DNA of 64,000 nucleotides from Dasypus novemcinctus (GCF_030445035.2 NC_080701.1:24148798-24212797); one strand, 5' to 3'; positions 1 through 16,094 are shown, numbered from the stretch's first letter. Notes: generated by a model not told the origin, from the letters alone. Numbers and translations: made by a program.

Positions 1-3898
<3,898 letters not shown>

Positions 3899-4190
3899 CA
3901 TAACGCAAACTAGGGTCCATGTTGTCATGGGGCAGACCTCTAGTATATATTCCAGGCACTGCCCTGTATAAATTACAAACTGGAATGCTTTGCAAATTGC
4001 ACAGTATAAGAAATTTCAATCTGAATTTTTTTCTGATATCTATCCCAGAATTCCTCATACATATATATCCCCAACAACAAAAAATTTAAAAAGAATGGAA
4101 AAGAATACTTAAAAAACAATAATGAAGGAATGTGTATATTGAAATATAATCATAAATTTAATAAATAAAACTAATATAAGATAGAATATG
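3899..4190 (+). other. IDO1: IDO1 3' untranslated region
   Basis: AT-rich stretch following the IDO1 stop. It runs to overlapping AATAAA hexamers at 4160-4165 and 4164-4169, so the mRNA probably ends near 4180-4190. No repeat is recognised in it. Confidence 0.7.
4160..4169 (+). promoter_or_regulatory. Poly(A) signal of IDO1 (two overlapping AATAAA)
   Basis: AATAAATAAA lies about 260 nt after the stop codon, a usual distance for IDO1. Confidence 0.7.
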
Positions 4191-4364
4191 TAAAAGCTTG
4201 CTTTATTCATGAGTATAATTAAAACTTCCTCTGGAATTTTTTATGGAGACATACCCCATATGTCTACCTTTGAATTACCCCTTTACTTCCCTTCTGGTAA
4301 TATCATATGCTTTCACAAGTATGCTCACTTGTCTGAATTCTGATTAGATGATAAACTTCATTTC

Positions 4365-4465
4365 CTTTAGATCATAAGCTATAGGAATTCTGTATTTTTG
4401 CCACACCCATGCATCCTCAATTCTTAGTATATAGTAGATACTTAGCAAATATCAATTGAATGAAT
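4365..4465 (+). repeat. L2 3' end fragment
   Basis: Resembles the L2 tail: ATAAGCTATAGGAATTCTGTATTTTTGCC followed by TTAGTATATAGTAGATACTTAGCAAATATC.ATTGAATGAAT. Old mammal-wide LINE. Confidence 0.55.
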
Positions 4466-4639
4466 ATACAAAATAATGAGAGAATGTATAGAATAAATTT
4501 ATATAGCCCAAAAAGAAAAGGTCATCTTTGAAATACAATTTCTTCTGGGAGATAAGGGTTATCAGGCACTCACACTCAGGCATGAATTTATTTCATAATG
4601 GAATCCTAGAAAGTTCTGTAACTTAAAATATCCAAGCCA

Positions 4640-4725
4640 AACTCTTTCTTTTAAAGATGACGGAGTTGAGGCTCAGAAGGGTGAAGTTACTCACTTAAGG
4701 TCATGCAATGAGAGATATTAAATTT
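4640..4725 (-). repeat. MIR fragment
   Basis: Core GATGACGGAGTTGAGGCTCAG followed by AAGTTACTCACTTAAGGTCATG, the minus-strand MIR core. Confidence 0.6.
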
Positions 4726-6374
4726 TTTGATGATTCATCTTTTTTTTTTTTTCTACTCAACTTGGAACAGAACAAGTTAGACAGGAAAGGGATTTTGGAA
4801 GGGTGAAGGGAGGAAATAAGATCACTTGCAAAGATCTTATTCTTATGAGAGAGTAAACGGTTAGCCAAAAATCAGCCTTGCAATGGAAGATGAGAGGAAA
4901 ACAAAGGTGCAATGTCCAGATGGATGTGGGATGAGCAAATACTTTCAATTTATGAAACCCCAGCTTTGAGGATATGGGAAAATCCCAGTGAACACACATC
5001 ATGTAGCCTTGAAGAGGGAAACATAGCCTATATGCTAAGGAATTCACGGGCTTACATAAGAAGCCATCTCCCAGCCCTCCACACCCCCTCCCATCCCCAT
5101 CCACCAACAGAAACCGGTAACAAGTAGTCCCCTATGCTAATCAGGCATGGATTCTCAGGGACAGACCCCCCTCCAGGATGGATAAATATCACACTCAAGC
5201 AATATAGATTTGTCTCTTTTCTCCAATGTAGAGTATGCAGAGTGTCATTTACTGATCTTGACCCGTGCAGTTTTGGCCACCCCAAGAAATTGACCTCAAT
5301 AGGATCCCTTCCTCGGCTCTTTTGGGTCCTTTGTCCTGTCTAAGTAATAAAGTGGTCAGAACATCACATATATTCTGTCTCCAGAGGAGGGAAAGGAGGT
5401 AGAAAGGAAGCAAAGTGCATTGGCACTGACATTGTAGCCAGTAGGTGATGGAAGGACTGAAACATGGGTTTCAAGTTCTCTACAGGGGGTTTGGACACCC
5501 ACTCCACAAGAGTCTATTCTCTTCTATCCAGACAAATATAGAAACCAAGATTCCTGATTTTCCTCTAATTAAATCATCTCTGGACTGGGTGAGGCACAAC
5601 AAAATTCTGGTTATTTTTCTAAAAAAGTACTGCCACTTCCCCCATCCCATTCCATGTTGTCTCTGTTCATCACAGAGATGGCTCAGAACCTCAATCTCTG
5701 GTGGGGGGTCATTGGGCAGCAAAGACAGGCTCCTGTAGGGGAAGGCTTAACCCCAGATGTAATAAATTCTTACTGACATGGATCCTATTAAATTTAAATT
5801 GGATTAAGGATTATTCCATCCCAGTATATTCCTAGTAAAACCAGAAATTCGTAATGCTATATTCTTCTGCATGGTGTTCTCCATGAGTAAGGGGAATTTA
5901 GGTTAAATTATTTATCTTTTTCATATTAAAGATTCAGAAGATTAAATATTCATAAGTCCTGACTTCTAGAATTAGTTTTACACATTAAACAGCTGATGAA
6001 ATTTCTTAAATATTATATATGTTATTTTTCCCTCATTCTAAGATGTTAAACATAATATTGCATGGTATGGAGAACAATTTTTGTCAATTCACCTGATTCT
6101 CAACTTCTCATCACCTTTTATACAAAGACTTAGACACTTGATATTGGTCAGTCTTGACCTCAAAATAGAAATGTATTCATTTCCACAAAATTGTTTCACA
6201 TGGCAGTAAACAACAGAATTGTTTTAAATTCAGAGAGGTCGAAAACTTAGAAACATGCACTTGATGGGCTCTGCGGTCCTTGCCAACTCTAAGGCAGTGG
6301 TGGCTCACACAATGCATGGCCCCCCTCTTCAATGTTTCTGGCAATTTTAGCAAACATTTATTTAGGGCTTATGC

Positions 6375-6560
6375 CACAAATTACTTCTCCAACTGGGCTT
6401 GATACTTTAACTCATTTAGTCTGTAGAGCAAGTCTATGAAGTAGACATTACTCTCCCCATTTTACAGGTAAGGAAAATGAGGTGAAAAAGGGTCAAGAAA
6501 TTTGTTCAAGAATACACAATAAGTAAGCGGCAAAATCAGATATAAACCCAGGCAATAGGG
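6375..6560 (-). repeat. MIR fragment
   Basis: Contains CTCCCCATTTTACAGGTAAG, then GAAAATGAGG and a gene-like AAACCCAGGCAATAGGGCTCC end, in MIR order on the minus strand. Confidence 0.65.
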
Positions 6561-7194
6561 CTCCAAAGATTGAGCTCTCAGTCACCACAGAAAAAGAAAT
6601 TAGCCAGGCTTTGATGGGAATATATTTAGAAAAAGGAAATCTTAATACACATGTAGCTTGAATCACTTTTGTATAGGTACTGTTCTAGAAGCTTGGGATT
6701 TAAAAACATAATAAATTACATTCCTTCATCTCAACCAATACATGTTCTGACAGAAAAGACATCATATTTTGATTCTGTTGGCTGATTACCTTTATAATTG
6801 TTAGATGAATAGCAAAAATAATATGTTTTGAAGGCACAGAATGGATGATTCATCCTGCCTGGGAGAGCTGAGGAAAGTTTCATACAGGAAGTAAACATTT
6901 GATACTTACCTTTAAAGATGAATTGCTTGTTAAAGAAAATTTTCTATGGAATTTCTGTTTTTAAATAAACAAGCAAACACCTAACTTTGATGATATTACT
7001 TTGCACTTTGATCCAGGCTCATACAATTCAAGAAGTAAGTTAAACTATGTGAATTCTACAAATGAGCACCAGAATTATCTAATATATGGGATCTTTTGAT
7101 ATTTTCTAAATATGTATAAGCTTTCCTAATTATCTATAAGCTATTAGCAATCATTAATGCTTAATTCGTCTATGTACTTGTGACTGTTCAAAAA

Positions 7195-7375
7195 TTTCAC
7201 ATGTATTAATTCATTTCATTATTACAATAAACTTATGATTTAAGTACTATTATCAGCACTTTTTCATATAAGGAAATTGAGACCCAGGGGAGGCTTTCAA
7301 AATTTATACAGGTAGTTTATGGCAAAGCAACAGGTTGAACCCAAGAAATCTGATTCCAGAATGTCAAACTGCTAC
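7195..7375 (-). repeat. MIR fragment
   Basis: Degenerate minus-strand MIR: ATTATCAGCACTTTTTCATATAAGGAAATTGAGACCCAG then GGTTGAACCCAAGAAATCTGATTCC. A MIR tail-like TTAATTCATTTCATTATTAC precedes it. Confidence 0.6.
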
Positions 7376-8684
7376 ATGGCCCAGCCTTCCTTTAAGGAAA
7401 GATTTCCCTTGCAAGGGAACTCTGTTCCTTTTGTCCTTTGCTATCAAGATGTTACATACTTGATAGATGGTTGTCCCTTCTCCAAATTCCCAACTCGTAT
7501 CTGACTTTTGATTAGTCAGAAAGGGGATGGTGGTGAGAAGACTTATTTTTGTCCCAGTTAATACCATGTGGGACAATCAGCCAGAGTTTTTCAAAATAGG
7601 AGCTTGGAGGCACCTCTTTGAATTTAGAAAGTGCCCTGGAGACCTTTCCAATGGCTGTACTTTTGTCTTTAGGAACCGCAGTTCAGAGCAAGACCAAGTA
7701 GCAGAAGAGGCTGGGGCCCAAGTGTAACAACCAGCATTAGAGAGAAGTTGGAAAATTTTAAAGCTGGAAATCTGCTCAGTAAACGCTCATTTGCTGGTGT
7801 CTACAGGACTTAGTCCATTATGTAAACGCACTTGAAATTATTCAAATTATGTAAATGGGTTTGAAAGTTGTACTCCAAGTGACAGAGTAGAAAGCTGGAA
7901 TGATACAGAGTCGAAAATGAGGTGAAAATACATACACTGCCAATTGAAACATTCTTCCACCTCAGCACTTTATAACTATGTTGAAGATTAAAGTATGTAT
8001 ACCTGCTTTTAGTAATGTGCAATCAGGGGAATGAACAGGTATCTAAAGAACAGAATAAAATCCTCAGAAAGCAAAACTTGACACTTCAAGCACCAGATTG
8101 TCACTGGGATACTGCATCTTCATTATCATGGAGTTTTAAGCTGGGAACTCACACTTTCTGACCTCTTGTGTATAAAATGAACATCAAGAATGCCAATTTG
8201 GGGCCAGCAACTCAATGGAAAACACCATATTAAAAATCACTATACTTTATGTGGAACTCCTAATTACATTTCCCCAGAAATTGCAAATCAAAGTGCACTC
8301 AGACTTGAGTCTAATTTTTGGCCAGGGATAGTATTTTGTCCATGGACTATATGTTTTATGTAATAGTTACTGAAACACAACCTTTTAATATTGACACAGT
8401 CAGAAACACATCAAGTAAAGTAATATTGGCAGTTTATGAAACGTCAACTTTTTGGTCTAAAGAGACAAGGACCTTCTTCATCAGTTGCTTCATGGAAATC
8501 CAGCAGATCATTTAAGTTTGTCTTTAGTATTTTATTATCATTTCATGTGCAAAGTTCTTCAATAAAAATTTAAGATTTAGTAGCTGTAAAAGACTCAACT
8601 GATAGAGAACATGCCGCAATTTCTATTATAATCACAGCTTCTTCCAGTGTTAACATAAGCAGTAGTTTATTTGATAGGTTTTTT

Positions 8685-9470
8685 TCTTAACATAAAGTCT
8701 TTTACTTAAGGCCTAAATTTTTTGTTGTTGTTGTTTTAGTTTTCTCCCTCCCCTGCCCTGCTCTTTGTTGCTGTCTGTGTCTATTTGCTGTGTGATCTTC
8801 TGCATCTATTTCTCTTTTTGTCTTCTTGTCACTCTCCTCTAGGATTCACGGGGTTTCAATCCTGGGGACCTCTGATGTGGAGAGAGGTTCCCTGTCAATT
8901 GCGCCACCTCAGTTCCTGGTCTCTGCTGTGCTTCACCTTGACTTTTCCTTCCCTTCAACCCTCTTTTGTTGTGTCATTATCTTGCTATGTGACACTTGCG
9001 CAGGCACTGGCTCACTGCGCAGGCACTCGGTTTGCTGCACGGGCATTGGCTCACCATGTGGGCACTGGCTCATCATGTGGGCACTGGCTCACCACGCAGG
9101 CACTTGACTCACCATGCATGCACTCACACAGGCACTTGGCTCACTGTGTAGACACTGGTTTGCCACTCAGGCACTAGCTCACCATGCAGACAGTCACATG
9201 GGTTCTTGGGCTCACCATGTGGGCACTCACACAGGCATTCGGCTTACCACATGGGTACTCGGCTCACCATACAGGCACTCAGCCTATCCTGTGGGCACTC
9301 ACATGGGCACTCGGCTCACTACATGGGCACTCAGCTCTCTGCACGGGCACCCATGTGGGCACTTGGCTCACTGAGTGGGCATTTGGTTCACCTTGCAGGC
9401 ACTTGGCTCGCCAAATGTGCACTGGCTCATTGAGCAGACATGCTTTCTCTTCTCCTTTTTCACCAGGAGG
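8685..9470 (-). mobile_element. SINE-VNTR composite retroelement with target-site duplication
   Basis: Inserted in the PLK4 pseudogene. The flanks TGATAGGTTTTTT (8672-8684) and TGATAGGATTTTT (9471-9483) are a 13-bp duplication, and the interrupted PLK4 reading (SLFDR...) resumes after it. Read 5' to 3' on the minus strand it has a short head, an 18-19 bp minisatellite (about 9440 to 8990), a SINE-like body with a tRNA-type B-box-like GGATTGAAACCCC (about 8845), a DAS-like tail (GCAAATAGACACAGACAGCA) and an A-rich end. Related armadillo/sloth elements are known to me only in outline. The layout resembles primate SVA elements by analogy, not by descent. Confidence 0.75.
8990..9440 (+). repeat. 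Minisatellite, period about 18-19 bp, over 20 units
   Basis: Repeats of a GGGCACTGGCTCACCAYG-type unit with spelling variants (GCAGGCACTTGGCTCAC and others), about 24 units over 450 bp. It translates in several frames into repetitive His/Trp/Leu/Ala-rich open frames that are by-products of the repeat. Part of the composite SINE at 8685-9470. Confidence 0.85.
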
Positions 9471-10621
9471 TGATAGGATTTTTGATTGCCCAACCACTCA
9501 CAATAAAATGACTATATTTCCAAACGATAAAATTTCAAGTAATTTTTCTTCTCAAGAAATGGAAGTGGATAAATAAAAATCAAGTGTATAAATAAATGGA
9601 TCATTTAAGAGAACTTTCTGAACACAGCACCATTAGCCCAGAGATTTCCAAAATCATCCATATCTGTAGGACACATCGAGAAACATATGGTCTTATATAA
9701 GAACTAAAAAGAACTCTGCCAAAGTACGTATTCTAAAACTGCTGAAAACCATGAAATATATGACTAGAATTCACAGTAAACCTGATCTACTCTTTGGCTT
9801 AAATCCTCTTTCTGAACAGAGGACGACTGTGAATATGGAGCCTTCATTGGGTTATCAGAAATATACCTTATAATGCATTAGATCTTTAATCTTTCAAAGG
9901 CTAAAATCAATGAGACTGAAAAATCAAAACATCAGTGGTGAACATCCTTGATTCAGAGGATGTATGTGTGTGAAGGATTTAAAAGAGAATGTAAAATATG
10001 TGAAAGAAAATATTTCACAATATGCCAAAGAAAAAAATATCTGAAAGAAGTTCTTCAAATATCTGATGATGGAAATATTATTACTACTTATTATCCAACA
10101 AATGGAAGAGGTTCTCTCTTGCTGATAGACCATACCCATAAACTGACAATATCTGAAGATATAGCTTTGAAATTTAACAGAAAATTACTAAAGGAAACAT
10201 CAGTATGCTTCCATATTTGTTCAGGTTCTAAGATCTCCAAAAGTCACCCATTATACAAAATAGTCTAAGTTTGTTTTGATGGAAAATTTCCCTGATGCTG
10301 ATTTTGAGGTTTGGTTTTATGATGTAGAAAAAAAAAAAATCCCAAAAATGAAAACTAAAACTAAAACAACAGAAAGAAAACCTATAGGATTTTTAATAGA
10401 CTTATTTTGAAGAGTTCTGCTTCTCTAAACAAGTACCATTTTGTAATTATTCTATTAATCTGTTATGAAGAATCTAGCCTCATAGCTACAGCTACTGGAC
10501 AATCATCTCTTCTAGTAGTCTAAAAGATTGCTATCCAAAATTAGCACAAAATTTGGTTCAGTTTAATGATGGATCTCAGTTTATCACACAGGTAAGATAT
10601 CTCCTATCATTTATACTTCAC

Positions 10622-11227
10622 TGTCCCAGTTAGTCTTTTGTGGATCTCAGAAAATTATGTTCTTAAGTTAACCCATCCCTGTGCACATAAACACAGTGTA
10701 GATGGGACCCTTTGATAGCTTCAGTTAAGGGACTATGATTAGATGACTTTTGACTGGACTACATCAGTGAGGCATAACACAAGTTGGGTCCCTGTCTTCT
10801 TGCTGGGTCTTATATAAAATGAGGACACACAGAGAGACACAGAGAAAGGAAACCACCATTTTTACACTGCCATATGAGAGAGGATTCGAGGGTCACTAGC
10901 AGCTGAAGCTGAGCAGGAAGTCCCCAAGAGGCTGGATCCGTGGAGGAGCTCAAGACTGAAGGGCCAAACCATTTACTTGATTGCCCAAAGCTGAGCTCTG
11001 GGAGATGATGAGCCTTGAGGAGAAGGCTCAGCCCCATCATGCTTCACCATGCAGCAGGACACCAGGATCACAGTAGCTGACTGGTGAGAAAACATCTCTG
11101 ATGGTGCCTTGATTTGGACATATTCACAACCTCTGAGCTGTATGCTTTTATCCTAATAAAGTTCGCATTATAAAAGCCAACACATTTCTGGTACTTTGCA
11201 TTGGCAGCCCTATAACAAATTAAGACA
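10622..11227 (+). mobile_element. Solo LTR fossil, xenarthran MaLR/ERVL-like, inside the PLK4 pseudogene
   Basis: Starts TGTCCCAGTTAG and ends in TTAAGACA. A poly(A)-signal block CCTAATAAAG and the GTACTTTGCATTGGCAGCCC end are typical of plus-strand copies here (see 16718). The PLK4 match ends at ATACTTCAC and resumes at CTTACCAAAAG, placing the boundaries and suggesting a 5-bp duplication (CTTCA/CTTAC). Solo, with no internal region. Younger than the retrocopy. Confidence 0.75.
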
Positions 11228-11354
11228 CTTACCAAAAGATCAAATAACTACATGTGGAGAAAACAAAACAAATTGCCAGTACACATCAAACAAAATTACA
11301 CTTTTTTCTATCCTTTCAGTGTGTTCTAATCTAAACCCTAGTTTTCATTGACTG

Positions 11355-12350
11355 GGGTCATGCTTATGCAAGTCTTAGTAGGACCTCATTGACAGCCAAA
11401 GTAGATACAACCCCAGGTACTGGTGCTCCTGAGGACTATGGAGACACCCAGCTCCTATGGTCATGGCAGATGACTCTGGAGTTCAGTCCTTGCCAGTGGG
11501 TCCTACTTTGGAATTTGTGCTCTGGAGTGTGATAGACTTGGACTCAGATGTGACCTCTCTACACATACCTCTTCTGTTACTTTTATTGAACCTGTGGTTG
11601 GAGCTGGGGTTGGTGTATGTCCAGGTGACTTGAATCTCTGGGTTGTCCATGTGTCAGCTGGGCCCTGAGCTTCAGCAATGTTGCAGTACCTACTTTCCAG
11701 TTTGTTGGACTTACCTAAGTCAACTGTCAAGGAGGTGAAGATGGACAACTATTACACCAAAGAACCAAGAAAGTCTACAGTTGTGGGCATTAAATTCCCA
11801 TCCACCAGCCATGTGGGAATGAAGGCCCCTTTCAATTGAGAGGTGGAGTGGACATCACCATCCCAGGGTCCTCAGGATGGAGGAATAGAATATGGATTAG
11901 AGTGGACTTGCTGGTTTTCTACTATAGAATTACTGTGACTCTAGCAACAGAAGAAATTGTATCATTGATGTGGAGACAGTGGCCACAAGAGTTGCTGAAG
12001 GCAGGGAGAGGGAAAAGGAGTGTGATATGGGGGCATTTTAGGGACTTGGAGTTGTCCTGAATGATATTGCAGGGATAGATGCAGGAGATTATATATCCTG
12101 CCATAATCTACTGAATGGACTAGGGGAGAGTGTAAACTACAATATAAACTGTAATCCATGCTGTGTAGCAGTGCTCCAAAATATATTCATCAGATGCAAT
12201 GAATATACCACACAAATTAAAGAAGTTGCTGATGTGGGAAAAGTGGGGGATGTGGGGCATGGGGCATATGGGAACCTCCTATATTTTTTAATGTAACATT
12301 TTGTGTGATCTATGTATCTTATAAAAATAAATTAAAAAAATATTTTTTAA
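11355..12350 (+). mobile_element. LINE-1 3' end (xenarthran L1 3' UTR copy)
   Basis: Starts with a CATGCTTATGCAAGTCTTAGTAGG block and contains the shared ATGGTCATGGCAGATG, GTGACTTGAATCTCTGG and GATGCAATGAATATACC blocks. It ends in TTTTTTAATGTAACATTTTG and an A-rich tail. The same order recurs at 30000, 34840, 53275, 56955 and, reversed, at 32165. Noncoding, 5'-truncated. Confidence 0.75.
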
Positions 12351-12944
12351 AATCCCATTTAGTTATTTAAGTTTCCTAAGTGAATTTTTGTTGGCTTTCA
12401 AGTGAAGTGGCTTTTTAATTTTATATAACTTTATTTCAGGAAGCCATTCTACTAAAGACAAATTTAATCCATACTGTAACAGCTATATTCCAATAAGGGA
12501 ACAAAGCACAAGGGAGCTTGCATCCCACATTGAATAAAATAGCCAAAAAGTAAAATAGCTAGGTTACATAACTTTGCTCTTAGATCATGCCCCAAGTGTA
12601 TTATATTCATATATTTGTAATGAGCAAAAATATAAAGAACATGTGCTATATTTGTTCTATTATTTTTCCCCTACTTTTCAGATATGCTGAGAATCATGAA
12701 AAAAGATGCTGGAGTTTGTGAATATGTAAATAATTTGTATTTACATTACAAGTGACATTGTACTTTTAATATTTATTTTTTGTACTGGCAATTTCTGATG
12801 AAACATTTCTGCCAATGCATTTTACAAAAAATGAAACAAAATGCCAATGTGAGTTACTTTATCCCTTGATTTATTTCATTAAATTATTACTTTAAAATAA
12901 GTTATAATGAACTCATTTTAAAAAACTGCTCAGTGACCCTAGAT

Positions 12945-13045
12945 AATTCACTTAAACTCTGTGGTCCTTTATTGCTCATATAAAATGTTCAGAGAGAAAT
13001 TAATGATTCTTAAGGTGCCTTTCAATTCTGTGAATCAATCATATA
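12945..13045 (+). repeat. MIR fragment
   Basis: GATAATTCACTTAAACTCTGTGGTCCTT.ATTGCTCATATAAAATG followed by TTAAGGTGCCTTTCAATTCTGTG matches the plus-strand MIR core and tail. Confidence 0.5.
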
Positions 13046-13340
13046 CATAATCTTCGTATATTATATATGATGAAAATTAGTTGATATGCTAGGTGAATCA
13101 TAATGAAACATTTAAACAACAAAAAGCCAACATGTATTCCTAAATGGAATAATGCTTAGATTTCTATAAGGACAATGAGTTTGATATAACAATAAATATT
13201 TTTATAGATTTACATGTTTTAAAAGTTAAAAAGTATTTTCATTCAATTTCATTGTTTCCTATCTACAGTGCTATCAAGAAGCCAGATTGGGAGTTATTCT
13301 CCTTATTTTACAGTGACTTCCGAAGATGTTAGAGGCAGGG

Positions 13341-13678
13341 TGTCTTCATTTTCCAGGCATCTATGACAAATACCACACAACAAGTTGCCTTCAACAATGG
13401 GAATTTATTGTCTCATGGTTTCAGATGTAGAGGCTTGCTTCCTTCCAGTTGGTTACATCCTGGTGGGCTGGCAATCCTTGGGTTCCTTGACTTTCCTGCC
13501 ATACAGTAATGCTCTCTCCTTTCTGTCTCGAGCCTGGCTTCCATCTCCTTCCTGTGACTATCTCTCTGCATGTCTGAATTTCTTCTGCTTATAAAGGACT
13601 CTAGTAGTGTGGATGAAGGGGCACCTTAACTAACATCTTCAAGGGATGACTTGACTACACAATTCAATCCACCATACA
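13341..13678 (-). mobile_element. LTR fossil, MaLR-like, shortened
   Basis: TGTCTTCATTTTCCAGGC head, AATGGGAATTTATTGTCTCA and TTCTGCTTATAAAGGACTC blocks, and an end in CCACCATACA. Same family type as 17491-17978, of which it is a shorter relative. No internal region. Confidence 0.6.
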
Positions 13679-14409
13679 GAGTGAATAAGGAAAGGAGAAA
13701 GGCAGAATTACTTGAGTGTCTTTTGTAGAATGTACAGGTCCTTTAACTCTCCAAGGTTTAGTAGAGACTCCAGGCCCTGGGAAGATCTCCAATGATCATG
13801 CTGCTACAACCACCTCCTACTCACCCATTTCTATATGAGAACCACTATTCTAGGTCATTTTCTAGTACAAACTGAAGAACTAACTTATAGGGGATTCTCT
13901 CTCAACTCTGTCTCCAAAGATTTTTTTTTTTAACTTGCTTTCAATACATGTTGCTTTTGCTCTGATATAGTTAGAATTGAAAACTGATTCAAATAAGACT
14001 ATCACAATGTTAGTTTTCCAATTCTGTAAAAATATTTAGCTTTTACAGTTTATAATCTGACATTACCACCAGCACCATTTATAAAGAGCAACTTTGCAGC
14101 AGTATATTTGAAGCACTTTTTAACAACATAAAACTGCAAGTATAAACCATATTTAAAAGCTCATTTTGTTATATTTTTATGTACTTTTTAGGGCTAGTTT
14201 TTAAAGTTTAGATTATATGTCCACCTATCTTAAGTGTACAGTTAATAATTACCTTATTGATGATTGCCTGATGCTTTACAGACCAGGAGCCCTTAAAGCA
14301 GACTAAGGGGAAATAGAGGGAGGCTGGATCTACAAAGTGGAGTGGCAGGAAGAAGGGGAGGGTTGGAAAGGGTGTATGGCAAGACTAAGTCTTCCTAGAT
14401 GAGGTCACA

Positions 14410-14960
14410 TGTGAACTCAGCTTTAAAGGATCATTAGCATATGTGTTAGTGAAAAGAAAAGTTGGAAAATTCCAAGCATAGAGAGAAGGGTGTGAAAAAG
14501 ATAGATTTAGAAGCACAGTCTATTTGAGGACATGTACATAATAGTTGTATAGCTAAAACATAGAAGAATAAGAAGAGTGAGTGGGGTGGTAGATCCAAAC
14601 CCTGACTGTCTCCCAGAGCCATGCAATGGACTAGTTAAATTTATCCTAAAAACAAAGAGAAAGATTTTAAGCAGAGGAATGACTTTTATATTAGTATATT
14701 TAAATTATCTTTCGGGCAGTAGTTGGAAAGAAAAATTGCAGGGCAGTATAACATGAAGAGTAACAGTAAAGGCAGGACCACCAGTGAGGAGGCTCTAAAA
14801 GCAGTCCAGGTCCAAAATCGAGGGAAAGAAGAGTGGGATTAGATTTGAGGCGGAGAGACCAGTCAGGAGTTTCTTGCAATGTAATATTCCAATAGTAATT
14901 GGCAAGGGACTGAAAATGGCAGCAGTAGGACTAGAGATAAAAGGAAACAGGAGAAATATG
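14410..14960 (+). repeat. Probable old LINE (L2-type) fragment
   Basis: Phrases such as AGATTTTAAGCAGAGGAATGAC and AGAGACCAGTCAGGAGTTTCTTGCAATGTAAT resemble a common mammalian interspersed repeat, probably L2. The family is uncertain. Confidence 0.35.
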
Positions 14961-15087
14961 AAGGCAACAAGACTGACAAAGTTAACGTTCTGTTGGACAT
15001 GACCCTGCTGAAGAGGTGGCTTCTAGGTCTCTAAGTGTTTGCAGACCTAGGACTGAAGTCACAGGCATTCAGCTCGTGCTCAGAAAG

Positions 15088-15290
15088 GACCATTGACCAT
15101 GAGGTGCAGCAGTGCTCAGAGATGTATTCACCAAGCGCAATGAATGTCTCATGATGATGGAGGAGGTTGTTGTTATGGGGGGAGGAGTGGGGTGAGGGTG
15201 GTGGGGGGTATATTGGGACCTCATATTTTTTGAATGTAACATTAAAAAATAAATAAAGACAAAAAAATAGTACTAAAAAAAAAAAAAAAG
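15088..15290 (+). mobile_element. LINE-1 3' end, short 5'-truncated copy
   Basis: ACCATTGACCATGAGGTGCAGC then CAATGAATGTCTCATGATGATG and TTTTTTGAATGTAACATT, followed by AATAAATAAAGAC and an A tail. Nearly identical to the end of 34840-37736. Confidence 0.8.
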
Positions 15291-15874
15291 AGGAGAGTTA
15301 AAAAAAAAATGGAAGTATGCTGATTGCCAGATGCCTGAACATTCAAACAAAGAGGGGAACAGAAAGTTCCTTGAACTTTGAAACAAAGAAGCAATTAATG
15401 AGCTGGACAATAACAATTGATGATCCAGAATTGCTTGCACAAGTGTTTTGCCATTTAGATTTAGGACTTCAGCAATTTTGAAACTGAAACAAGGTTTATC
15501 TGATGGCATTATCAGTAAATACATAAACAATGTCATAACAATTTCAAGTGTGAATATTTTCTTTTTTTTTCCTAAAAATCCTTGGTCCATTTCAATAAGG
15601 CCCTAAAACTACAGCCTAGAGGGAGAAACTGAAGCCTAAGAGAAACTACAGCCTAAGAGAAACTGAAGTATCAGTTGTTAGTCTGATACTATTGTATTTT
15701 ATGAAAAAAACTGATTATTATAGAATCCAGCCCTGATGCTGTTTCTGGGTACAATTATATCTAACCCACTTCCTTTTGGTAAACAGGAAAGATGCTGATA
15801 GGACTTCATGGAGGGTTTGGCTCCTGTGTTCCTTACCACAAGGTAAATCTCTGGGGGCCTAAAGTGGGGCAAAA

Positions 15875-16045
15875 GACATCGCTAGCATTCAAAGCTGAAA
15901 CACAAAGCCCCCAAGAGGCTGGGCCCAAGGAGCACCTCAAGGCTGAAGAAAGGAGCCAGACTCTTGATAGCTCACAGGTGAACTTGGGAAGAAAGCAGAG
16001 CAGCCAAGACTGAGAGAAGTGACCCAGAAAAAGACAAGTCCTATT
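15875..16045 (+). mobile_element. LTR fragment, same family as 16718-17340
   Basis: Shares CCCCCAAGAGGCTGGGCCCA, the stretch GGAAGAAAGCAGAGCAGCCAAGA and the following GTGACC block with the larger LTR 0.9 kb downstream. Fossil; only the middle part is present. Confidence 0.6.
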
Positions 16046-16094
16046 CTACTTGGCATTGTCCAGACCCTCATTCTGAAAGTATGTGATTCACAAT

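Larger units (their letters stand above)
7690..11351 (+). pseudogene. PLK4P: PLK4 processed pseudogene, split by a SINE and an LTR
   Basis: Polo-like kinase 4 drives centriole duplication; this is a dead, spliced retrocopy. Stretches readable in several frames match PLK4 in the right order. ENFKAGNLL..SFAGVYR (7751-7807) is the kinase N-lobe and [16 protein letters not shown] (from 8238) the activation segment. PFNIDTVRNTSSKVILAVYE follows, then ITASSSVNISSSLFDR before 8680. After the SINE come NKMTIFPNDK (about 9500), MKYMTRIHSKPD (about 9750), VVNILDSEDVCV, KEVLQISDDGN.ITTYYP (about 10050) and MENFPDADFEVWFYD (about 10280), then SSSLKDCYPKLAQ and NLVQFNDGSQ (about 10560). After the LTR comes a tail ending PSFH and TGA (11349-11351). 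No introns are present. Frameshifts, stops, a degenerate glycine loop and a deletion around 10330-10480 leave no usable reading frame. Insertions at 8685-9470 and 10622-11227 are younger than the copy. An L1 3' end abuts the stop, so the 3' UTR and poly(A) of the copy are not clear. The alignment is to PLK4 from memory. Confidence 0.93.

Noticed and set aside
8990-9440. CRISPR-like spaced repeat
   Set aside because: Units are contiguous with no unique spacers, and the setting is a mammalian SINE-VNTR.
8785-9576. Overlapping open frames with repeated His/Trp/Leu/Ala words
   Set aside because: Product of the 18-19 bp minisatellite, open in several frames at once; its end runs into PLK4 pseudogene text.
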